Position numbers and translations under genes: made by a program
Notes under the pieces: model-generated
What the model saw: the letters and a program-made list of their open reading frames with translations, nothing else
Databases searched by the model: none
Told to the model about the DNA's origin: nothing
Source of the DNA: Mermis nigrescens
Lineage: Eukaryota; Nematoda; Enoplea; Mermithida; Mermithidae
Reading direction: 5' to 3'
Assembly: GCA_036768485.1 (NCBI GenBank)
Contig: JAVLUZ010000771.1
Span: 736,862-800,861, forward strand
Length of the DNA: 64,000 nucleotides
Shown here: positions 40,601 through 52,600 of the stretch, piece by piece
Position numbering within the stretch: position 1 is the first letter of the stretch
Layout: each line of letters begins with the position of its first letter

Positions 40601-43600
40601 GTCTGCGTAGATGTACAATGATTTTTTGAGAAGACGAAAATTGCAAAAAAGGCGTGAAATTCGCAAAACTTTTCGGCGTTTCGCGCCGAAATGAGTAATT
40701 GTTTGTCCTATACAGTGCTCGCCATGAAAGTTGACGCACCATCATTGTCAGTTTAATGTTATGTGATGCGTCGCGAGCGCCGCGTTTTGTCCATTATTCT
40801 CTATTAACTTGTCTTTATATTACAGTATATTATCCTGTATCATGCCGCTGATGCGGCAACGCATTTAGCTATTAATAGCGTCAATACAAAAGAAACGCGC
40901 ACGTGAATTCCATGCGCTTCCTTTTTTTGGCGCTATTAATAGCCAATGTGCTCCGTCCGCGTCGCCGCATTAGCGGCGATACAATAAGTATAATAAAAAG
41001 AGTAATAGGATATGGACAAAACGCGGCGGTCGTGACGCACCATTTAACATTAATCTGAGCAATGATAGTGTGTCAACTTTCATGGCGGGCAACTGTATAT
41101 CTTTAAAATGGCAGAATTTGCATTTAGAATAGAAAAATGTCGAATTTTTTGGCGCTTCGCGCCGTTTCGAGACGATTCTTAGTGAATTTTGCTTTTAGAG
41201 ACCCGGACATTAGCTGAAATGCACTGCCGAAAGTCGAACTACTCTGTTTTTACCATCCCAAAATCGCTGATGTACCATATTATAGTACCAAAAAATTTGT
41301 ATGCACTAAATGTACAAAGACTTTCGAGCTTCATCTTTGTACATGCACAAGCGGACCTTATACAAAAAACACTGATATGTAGGGGAAGTTGGGGGGGTTA
41401 CCCTTCGCTGTAGGGTCAGCCAGACAGGTATGTACTGTCCGGCGATTTTGAGCTTATGGAACGTACGTTTTCGAATCATTGAGGTACTTTTTACTCAAAA
41501 AGGGCTCAAAATTGATAAATTTTCGCATTTTTTAGTCTTCAAAGTGATATAATGCAGTCAAAATGGACTAAAAATGTTTTTAAAGTTACAGATTATATAC
41601 AACGAAAATACGTTTTATAGGCTATTTTGACCATTTTGATCGTTTAAAAATCTGAAAAATCATGTAACTCAAATTGACTGTTTTGGATTTCTGAGATTTC
41701 CTCCCTTGCCGACCCTGAAGGTGTGCACCTATTTAGGTTATGTGGTTGGATGAGCCCCTCTCCAGAATTTCGAGAGACTCTGAGAATCCGCTATACTCCA
41801 CTGGAATTGAACTTTCAAAATTTTCATATTTTATGTGGCTTAGAGCTTAGTGAGAATAGTCGAAAAATGGTGTTTTTTCCTATTTTGGGAATTCTTGGGT
41901 AAGTTTTTGAACTTTCAAATTTCTTCCTCGAACCCTTAGAATTAAGACACTGCTAAGTGCACAGTTAGGATGACCCCGTTCTTCTCCCGATTAATTGAAT
42001 AGTCTAAACCGGTCTCTGCTGAGGATTGCGTTTACACATTGCAGCCATGCAGGGCCCCGAAGAACCGAAAGAGTTTAAGCCCCCAGAAATTTCTCTTGTC
42101 TTAGAATTTGTGATTTTCCGCAAACGCGTAAAAAATGTGCCGGTTTAAGCGTTTTTTAGCTGCTCAGAATTGCCGAAATTTTCGACTAAATTTTGTCTAA
42201 TTTATTTGTGTTTTTTTTTCTCGCATTTTTTCTTGTTTCTACTTTCTATAAAGATATAGCTTCGTTAGAATCGCAATAAAACGATTGTTTTAAATTCGCA
42301 TTCGCCATTTTTGAGCCTAAAAAAGCACTTAAAGAGTGTACCCCCTGCAGAATTTCCATGCTTTGCAGGTCTGATCGCAGCAACTACTATTTACAAATGA
42401 AGTAAATTTAGCGTGGCTCGTTTCGCTCTAAAGGAAAATATTTGCGTTTTATCTTTAATCTAAGCCCACGTACTGTATTCTAGAGTAATTGTCAAAGGAA
42501 TACGCTAGAATACTGTAGCCTGTCTAGCTGTTGTTCAAATCTACCGTATTTGTTGTTTACACTCATATATTTGTTTAGACTTGTTAACACTTTTCATCTC
42601 TTTACTTTGCCATTCATCTACTAAAAACAAGTTTTAATCTGCCTGTTTTATTTACTTTGCACTCATAATTTTTTGTTTAGATTTGTTTAATTTTAATGAA
42701 CCTTTTTTGTTCAACTTTACACTCATAAGTTTTCTTTAAACTTGTCGGCTATTTATGCTGATTAGTTTATACATGTTGACTAGATGTCTACAGTGTTTAT
42801 ACTCAACTGCAACGTGTAGCTTAAAACGGTAGCGTATTCTTATACTGCGCGGGCCATGATTACGCTTTACACTTAGAGTAAGTCAAAGTGTAAACCGATG
42901 TTATCCGGTGTAAACTAATTTTATAGGTGTAAAGTAATTTTTGTGCGTCGTTCGGCAGGTGTTACGACGCTGGCCGACGAAGAAATGACCGAATCGTCGA
43001 ACGACAACGACGACATGGAAATTTCTTGCAGCTGCGTCACTCACGACGGCAAAGAAATGTTGAACGAAATTTATCCGATAAGCGTCGATCAATTATTCTT
43101 ACTCTTATTCACCGACTCGCCTTTTTTTCGTCGTTTGCAACAATATCGGAAAACTAACGGTAATTTTGGGTTACACCATCGAGTAGTTTAAGTAAGTAAG
43201 ACTCGGTTTACAAAAGCTGTCGTAAGCCGAAGTAATATTAGATTCAACTACTTTACACTGACAATTTTGAGCACACAAGTACACACTTTACAATAAGTTA
43301 CGAGTCATATAATTCTGGTTTACACTAAGCGAGTCAAAGTACCTGGCAGTGACTCGCTTTACAAAAAGTGCGGTAAGCCGAAGGAATATTAGTTTCAACT
43401 ACTTTACATTGACAATTTTGAGCACACAAATGCACACTTTACATTAAGTTACGAGTCATGTAATTCTGGTTCACGCTAAGTGAGTCAGAGTACGTAGCAG
43501 TGACTCGCTTTACAAAAAGTACGGTAAGCCGAAGTAATATTAGTTTACACTGAAGTATACTGTCACTTTTTAGCACAAAGAAAGCTCACTTTACAATAAG

Positions 43601-46600
43601 TTGCAACTTGCAACTCGTGTAATTTTGGTTTCTAATATCGAGTTTGGGTACGTGGCCAAGTCTCGCATTACAAAGAATGCCGCATGCTGAAGTAATATTA
43701 CTTTACGCGGTACACTCATTTTTGAGCACAGCGAAAACTCTTTACAAAAAGTTGCGAGCTGTGTAATCTTGATTTAAAATAGCAAGTTAGACTTGGGCAA
43801 GACTCATTTTACCGAAAGTGCGCTAAGCCAACCTTATAGTTGTTTACACTGCAGTAAAATGTCGAGCAAAACGAAAACTCACCGTATAATAAGTTGCAAG
43901 CCGAGTGATTTTGGTTTACACCGTCTGAGTACTTTTTGAGCGAGATTCAATCCACGAAAAGGGTCATGCGTTGATGCAATTTTAGTTTACACTGAGAATT
44001 TTAAAATTTTGATGGGTACATCAGCAGAAGCTGTACGAAAAGTTCAAAACTTTACACTCGTTCAGTACTTTTTGCAACGGAAACGGTTCAAATATAGTGA
44101 GACTTAAGCCGCTTCATCATTAAATCGATTGTTAATTTGGCTTTAGTTTACACCAGAGTTAAAGTTCAGTTTAAATCCTAATTTTTCGATTTGACTTTAT
44201 TTTGTAAAAAATGTGCAAATCTGCGTAAAAAGAGAAAGTTTGCGATTTGTAAGTATTTTTTTTATCATTTTTATTATTAATTTATTTTTTTTTATTTTTT
44301 TCTGTTTGTAAGTCGTTATGTAAAGTATGTAAATTTTAAAGTCATGTAAATAAAATGAAAAATGATTGTTGCGCGAATACTAAAGTTGTTTAAATCGCAT
44401 GCTTGCTTCGATGAAGTATATTCGAGTATTTGTCTTATTTCGTTTTGTACGATTATTATCATGTATGTAACGGCTCGAAATTGGAGGGTCTCGGCCATTT
44501 TTAGGGGGGGGGTGGTGATGACCTCCAATTTTTGGTCGAAAACGGCCAAAAACGCCTAAAAATAGCCAAAAATTAGATTTTTTCCGTGGGGGGTCAAAAA
44601 TTTTCTGGCTCTGAGGGATGGGGAACGTCCGACTTTCGTTGGGGGGATCCCCATCCCCTGTTACATGTATGACTATTATCTAGCCTCACAAAAAATACTG
44701 CCAAATAATTTACACCCGTTTTTGGTGAAGATTAAATTCGTTTGTTGTAAATCATAGCGCTATTGATTATACGCTAATTAGTTTCGTCGTATTTCATTGA
44801 ACTTAAAATTTGCTATTCGAACATATATGTAGCTTACAGTTTCGTGAGAAGTTGCGAATATCGTCGATTGCTAAGTTTAAGTCAGTTGGATTATTTTTCT
44901 TCCATTTTAACCGACCAACACTGGCGGATCTAGGATTTTCCTAAGAGGGCGGTACCTATATGGGGGGTGGAACCCTGACTTGGGCGGAAAAATTAGCCGT
45001 TCTAACCCAAAAATCGCTCAGGAAATGCTTAATTTTGGTCACTATTTTGGGCTAATGGGGGCGGCCCCCCTAAATCCGCCCCTGCCGACCAATCATCAGT
45101 CTAAAAATTTTCTTGTTGGGCTGCCATTAAAAAACCAGACACGCAATGCGCAGAATGGCAATTCTGGAGGAAGGGGCTGAAACCAGAAATAAAAGGGTGA
45201 AAAATTTCGGAAAACGTCGAAAAAATTCGATTCAATTGAGCAAAAGATAGTCAAAAAGAGCGTATGGCCCGGAACGCCGAAAATTTGACACTTTTGAGAA
45301 AAGGAGGTAGCTAAAAATGCTTAAAATAGCATCTTTTCTACGAATTTTTCTCTTCAATAAATCGCGATTTCTGGTTGTGGTTTAAAAAATTTCCGGGGGT
45401 GAAAAAACTTTCGCATACCTCAAGATCTTGTATGGTGGTCAGCGTAGGTGGGCGGCACTAAAGTTCTGGGGGGTGCAAGGTTTTTTAAAGGTCAAAAAAT
45501 GGCCCTAAAAATGGTGGTATGGCGAAAAAACATCATTTTTTAACGTTTCTCAGCGAGAACTATCCATTGGCATCAAAAAATTGCGAAAGAAACAAAAAAA
45601 AATTTCAAAAATTGAATTCTGGGGGTCCATACCACACATGGGCGTGAGGGGTCGGGGGGGGTATGCACCCCCAGAAGTTGGAATAACTCCCCCCCCCAGA
45701 AATCAAAATACCCCCCAGAATTTAATTTTTGAATTTTGTTTGTTTTCTTAACGATTTTTTGATGCCATTGGATAGTGCTCGATGAGAAACGTCGAAAAAT
45801 GGTGTTTTTTCGCCATACAACCACTTTTAAGACCATTTTTTGACCTTTGAAAATTTTTTCACCCCTCCCCCAGAATTTTGGTGCTGCCCACCTATGGTGC
45901 ATACTCCCGCAACTCCCCACGCCCAAGTATGATAGTCAGCCGTTTACAAGGAGGCGTTATTGGCCTTGCGTCGACCAAAAGTAAAGAGAAAGCAGCTAAA
46001 GATAATTTAGAGGCTCAATTTTTTGCCAAAAAATGGGGCAGCGCCCAAAATGTAGGTTTAGGGAGGGAAAAGAGGGACGACCGACTTTTGGCAGAGGAAA
46101 CCACTGTTGCCTTTAAAACGCATGATTTGACTCTAACATTGTAGCGCAGAGTGACCATAGGTGGGCAGCACCAGAATTGGGGGGGTGAAAAATTTGCAAA
46201 GGTCGAAAAATGGTCTTAAAAGTGGTTGTATGGCGAAAAACACCATTTTTCGACGTACCTCATCGAGCACTATCCAATGGCATCAAAAAATCGCTAGGAA
46301 AGCAAAAAAAATTCCAAAAATTGAATTCTGGGGGGGGGGGTATTTTGATTTCTGGGGGGGGGGTATTTCAACTTCTGGGAGGGGATGCATACCTTCCCCA
46401 AACCCCCCCCCCACGCCCATGTGTGAGAGTTACTACCTTGCTTAGGCGAATTTATTCTTCATCAACTTTAAGTTTTTCATTTCTTATCAATTTTTATTGA
46501 TGCAGTTTTTATCAATTTTAATTTATTTATTTCTTATCAAATTTAATTTATTCGTTCCTTATCAATTTTAATTTTATTTCAGTCAATTTTTTAATCGATC

Positions 46601-49600
46601 ATATTTCGTGCCTCGAAATCGCACATAAATATTACGAATTGTTCGCATATTGACGGCTTCAACAAATTAATAAAATTTTAGGTCTTTTGTGCGGCGAATG
46701 GCACACCGATAAGCTGAGAGGGGTCAAAATAAGGCAATTGAGCTATACGGTGACGCTAAGTCACGCTATGGGGCCTAAAAGCTGCGCAGTTACTGAAAAA
46801 CAGGTGTTTTTTCTTATTTTTACCAATCGCGAATGCGTTATTTTATATTTATCCATTTTTTGCGAATTTAACGAATTTTCTGCCGTTTTCTGAACCTTTT
46901 TTCGGTTGATAATTTATTAATTAATTATTTATTTATTTATTTTATTTTATAAAGATTTTTATTTGAATTTCGTTTTTTAATCGCTTCACGCGATTATTTC
47001 TTTCCCGACTACTTTAATTTATTTGTTTATTTGTGTTTTTCTTCCCATTCGATGTTTTTCTTTTTTATCCGTTTTAGAAATGGAAAAAATTAATAAATAG
47101 TTTAAATCTTTATTACTTTTTATTCTTTTTTTCGCTATTTTTTCATTTTTTTCTTCTTTGAAATGTTTTTTGTATATTTGTTTATTTGGATTTTTAGACA
47201 TTCATTCATTCATTTTTGACTCTTTTATTTACTTTTTATTGTGTTATTCGTTTTTCGGAACTAATAATCGATATCAGGGGCGGATTTAGGGGGGGGGGGC
47301 CGCCCCCCCATTGGCCCAAAATATTGCGAAAAATTAAGCGATTTTTAGCGATTTTCGGGTCAAAACGGCTAATTTTTCCGCCCGAGTCAGGGTTCCGCCC
47401 CCCTTAGGGGTACCGCCCCCCCACTTAGGAAAATCCTAGGTCCGTCACTGCTCGATATTATCCTACAGTAATCGATACGGTATTCGTAGATTTGTGCTCA
47501 ATGCAGCAAAACCGGTAAAGTGTACGTGATAAAATGCGAGGCTCACAATTCGGGCATTCCGTACGCTGATTCGTTTTACGTGGTAACCACCTACTGCCTT
47601 AGTCATATTTCGGCCGGGGAATGCCGTTTGCGACTGCACGGCGCCGTCGCCTACAGTAACCGATGCTGGGGTATCGTAAAAAGTAGGTTGCGCTAAAAAA
47701 TACAAGAAAAAGAAAACAAATAAAAAATAAAAATACGCGAAACTAAAAGTAAAAATTTTGTTCTTATCCACGATAGCCCAAAAAAGGCTACACCCCCATT
47801 TGGGCATTATCATAGTTTGGCCGACACGTACTTTCCGCATACGTTTTTAAACAAAGGAAATCGTAGATACACACGGTCAAAGGTTCTGGGAGGGGGATAA
47901 ACGATTGAATTTTACGGCTATTTATGGCGCTAAAGTCATGAGTTTACATTGATTTTTTGAATATTTTTGTCGTCCTTACCCCCCCCCCGGTCTAAACCCG
48001 TAAAGATGCTTTAATTCGTCATATTTTAGTAATTCTTGAATATTTTTGAATAAGTTTGCATGAAGCGCTCTTTTATAATTCCAACAATAGGTCTTGGTCC
48101 GCAAATGGCCTGAGGGGGGTATGCCTTTCGAAAGTTGTGGTATGGGGATAGTCCGCATAATACCCCCCCAGTGTGCATGTGTGTAGGAAATCTTGTGACA
48201 CTGCAACGTTATAAGACACTACTCCAATATTTTTAGGTAAAATATTGGGCGAAGATTTTTATCGCCTCCATTTCGCTCGCGTAACAGTTCTTTCAATTAT
48301 GAGTAATAATTGAGTGAACAATAAACAAAAAGATATTTTTTAAATAGAATATGTTTCTGGGTCAAATTGATGACGGCAATCCATAATTTTAGGCTTATTT
48401 TGGTCCGGATTCTTCGGTTCTGTTACTAATGGGCCACAAAGCGACAAATGGTCAGCGAAATTGCCTAAAAGGGTGTAGACATACACTACTCGCCATGAAT
48501 GTTGACGCTCTAATATGCCTCAGAGGATGATAGAGCTTACTAAAGGATATATCTTTTACACGTCGGTCCTGTTTCCACCCACGCATCACCAACGTGTAAA
48601 ACATACCCTTTCACATGCTCTAGCAACCTGTGAAGCATATTAGAGTATCAACATTCATGGCAATCACTGTATGTAGGTTTAGAGAGCTACGTTATCTCTT
48701 GCGAAAAAATTGCATTTACATAGCAAACAAAGCGATAACCGTAGATTAGAATAAACGTGAAATTTTTTATTCCTGTTATTAGTTTGACTCGGAAAGATAT
48801 TTTCTTTGATAAAAAATTTCTTGCCGACCACTGGCCGTTTTATGCTCATTTATCATCAAATTTTATGGTCGGTGAGTGTAAAGGAGAAAGTTCCTGAATA
48901 TCCGTCCATCGTTTCATCTAAAAACTTAAGAGTATCTTATAACGTTGCAGGATTTTGAGATATTTATCGTATGTTGTAGCATCGCATTTAGAAAGTAAGG
49001 ATCCGCCAAACTATTATTACGCCCCCACCATTTTTCGCAGGTCGTAATTCGGCTTATATGCGTATCACACAAGGGCATAGGGAGGGGTGAGAGGGGGTAT
49101 TACCCTTCCTCAGATTTTGAAAAACCGGTTACTTTCAGGCGATTTTGGCAGGCACGTAGCTGTGGGTGGACTGGGGGTACGGACCTACCCAAAATTCAGA
49201 AAAATGGTAAAATAGGACTTTTTACATATTATTTTGTGCTATTTTTTGGCTTAGACCCCCAAAATTGGTGTTGGTCCCCTCCAAAATAGGAGGGCCAGCT
49301 ACGTGCTTGGATTTTGGTGGAACATAAGTTGCAGTTCAGTAAAAGTTCAGACAACCTGGTCAATTTACTGCAAAAGTATTATTTTTTCCACAGTCTTGCA
49401 ATTTCTGTCAATTGTTTTTCACTTAGTAATGAATTATCCGCTTAATACGTAGTTTTAAATGAGCATTTACGAAAAAATATATTTTAGAATTGACCTCATC
49501 AACCTTCTGACTTCAGGAATAACATTTTTTATGCTTAAGTAGATAACAATATTAACATATTTTACCTCGTAAAAACGCACGTTTATGACCTATGTTTACT

Positions 49601-52600
49601 ATGTGACCGTTTTTGAAATTCACACCCCTCCTCTTCCTCTGGCTACCCCGACCTTGCCCACCTATATGATGCATTTGAACCAACAATTTTGAGACGATTC
49701 GTATTAGATAGGTTGATGAGAATGGCGTTGTTTAAACCGCCGGAAGAATTTTGGTCAGCTGCCAGCAGTTGGTGCACTAGGACAATTTGTTTACATGCTT
49801 GCCTAATTTAGTTTAGACTGAAAGTTCGTCATGTTCTGTCGTAAATGTGCTCTCTTTTTTGACGATATCTTGCGTTTTTTGCACCTAGTAGGACTTAGAA
49901 TAAGATCAAATGTGGTATTTAAACAATGTGCTAGTGTTTTATTAATTGGTGATATTGTCAGAAAGGTGCCTGTTTACATATTTACAAACTTACATGCGCA
50001 GGCTCATTACCTAATCAAACAAAGTACAGAAACTATGGTGGTTAAACCAAACATGTAAAGGCTCAAAGTTTTGGGTGGGTTGGTTCAGTAGGCTTAGGGG
50101 GTACGTACCTTCAAGTTTTGGCCCAAAATGGCAAAAAACACCTAAAACTGGTAAGAAAGCGCAAGTTTTTCTCAAAAATCGAGTGTTAGAAATTTCTGAC
50201 TTGGGGCATGGGTTGGGGAAACGATCGACTTTGTATGAGGGATCCCCTCATCACTCTGTGTTTCATTTATGGTTTAAACAATATCAAATTAGGGTGTAAA
50301 GAAGGCGCTATAGCACGTATAAAACTGTCAGCTAGCTGGCCGAAATTTTCTTAAAGATGCAAACTATTGCGTTTTTATCCATCTACTGCATCTAGTCTTA
50401 AGATTCTATGTTCACATTAGCCGACTTTATAACGCAACATCGGGTCATGGCCTTTTGTCGATCACCCTGTATGTCCATAAACCATTTATAATTGCCTCAG
50501 TGTAAAAATAGCCTCGTTTAAAGGCAGAGTTTACTGTTTAAAGAGGTTCCGTGAGTTTGACGAATGCTCGAGTCATTCGAACGCAAGCTTAGTCGAATTA
50601 AATACACTACTGTTGTTGTTGTAATTGCCGTCACATGTTGTCATCCATCGATCGATCAAAGGTCTAGAGAGGCCACTACTAATTGTGGCCCTTTCCATAA
50701 GTCACTGACACGAGCTTGTGTTGGTCGGGATGGACAGTTGAAGAGGTGTCGTGTATCTTCTGTTGCCGCCAAACAACGTGGGCAGGTGTCAGGTGTGAGG
50801 CCGCTGGAGTCGAGTTTGCTGCGCGTGGACGCCAGCATGTAACTGTAGCCACATCTAAGTTGGGCTAAGGTGGATCTTGTTTGGCGAGGTAGCAATTTCT
50901 CTTGTGGGGATATATTGGGAGGACGTCGGTTTATTAGTGGGTTGCGTTGAATGAAACGAAGGCGACAGGCCTGGATAGCATTCTGATGGAGCTTTTGCAG
51001 TTGTTGTTGCAGTGAAGCTGTTGAGGGTAAAGTTGTGAGGTGCCGTTTGACTCTGTCGTCCGAATACATTTTAAGAGTGTTTTTCAGCCGAAAGTTCCGT
51101 TGCCGCCGTGTAGGTGGTCCAGGACAACCAAAAAGTTGCCTGCACGGATGTTGGTTGTGGAGGCAAGATGCATAAAATTGGTCTGTCAAAAGTCGATTGT
51201 GGACTTGGACCGTCAGCATACGTGTTTCGCTGTGTAGATGGTCAATTGGCGACATTTGAAGGCAGCCAGTAATAGTTCTAAGTGCGGTGTTCTGGCAGAT
51301 TTGGAGTTTGGCAAGATTTGAGGATGTTAGTGTTGGAGTCCAAACTGGTGCCGCATAATTAAGAACCGATCTACAGATCGCCTTATAAGTGAGGAGCAAT
51401 GTTTCTTTGTTAGAGCCCCATGATCGGCCAGCTAAAGCTTTGATGATGTTGTTTCGTTTCTGAATACGAGATTTCAGAGCTTCAACATGTTGTTTGAAAC
51501 AAAGACTTGGGTCGAAGAGAACCCCAAGAATTTTAGGGTTCTTAACGGTTTGAAGTCGAGCATTATTAATAAAAATGTTTAGTTCCAGCGAGTGTTGGCG
51601 TGTCTCGGGAGTAAACAACGTACAAGTAGATTTTTCCGTCGAGATTGTGAGGTGGCGCTGCTGAAAAAATGAGGAAATGTCTGTCAGATAGTTGTTCATG
51701 TTTGTTTCCATTGCTTTCACATTCGAGTCGCTGGTGAAGATGGTAATGTCGTCAGCGTATGATACGATATGAATGTGTGGTGGTGGCAATGGAAGCTCAC
51801 GAATGTAAGCATTAAAAAGAGCTGGTGAGATCACTGAACCTTGAGGCACACCCATTCTGGTGATGGCATAACTTGACGATGAGTTTCTAAACTGACATTT
51901 GGCTTCTCTTCCGCGCAAATATGCCACCAGCCAGCGACAAGTCCAACCAGGCATCGTGGAGTCCGCCAAGATCTTGATTAACGTCGTGTGGTCAACTGAG
52001 TCAAATGCTTTACTGAGGTCTAGGGCTATAGCAATAGTTCTCTTAGCTGGTTTAGGGCAGTTGAATCCTTGGCATATTGCTGTGGACAAGTTAAGCAGGG
52101 CAGATGTAGTTGAGTGACGTGGTCGGAAACCATGCTGATGAGCCGCAGGTGGAAGGTGTTCTACGATTATTGGAAGCAATAAGCGTTCCATAATCTTTGC
52201 TGCTGGGCATAGGATTGAGATGGGGCGGTAAGAGGAGGCTGTGTTTGGTTCTTTGCCTGGTTTGGGAAGTGCGATGATGGTGGAGCGTTTCCAAATAACA
52301 GGTAAAGTAGCCGTTGATGCAGATAGGTTCAATAAGTCAGTCAACGTTTGGAGGCCACAGGGGCCCAAATGCTTCAAGAATGGCATGGCAATGCCATCTG
52401 GACCAAAAGCTCTTGAGTTTTTGGCTGAGGTGATAGCTAATTTCACCTCGTTGATGGTGAAGAGCACTTGTTGTAATTGTTTGCTATGTACATGACGGAT
52501 GATACGGCGTGTAGTGGTAGAAGAAGAATGTTGTCGAACTGCCGTAAATTGTTTTAAGAGCTTTGTGGCGATTTTTCGATTATTAGTTTCTTCACCACTA

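Larger units (their letters stand above)
43160..46681. other. GRAMD1-like intron 10
   Basis: Satellite at 43190-44020, family D MITE 44460-44671, family B MITE 44919-45084, a family C-like remnant (about 45150-45430), two nested family A copies (45443-45931, 45633-45896) and a further family A copy (46156-46425). Confidence 0.7.

Noticed and set aside
47463..47840. Minus-strand ORF opposite exon 12
   Set aside because: Exon 12 on the plus strand matches the ASTER domain without gaps; the antisense frame is a shadow.
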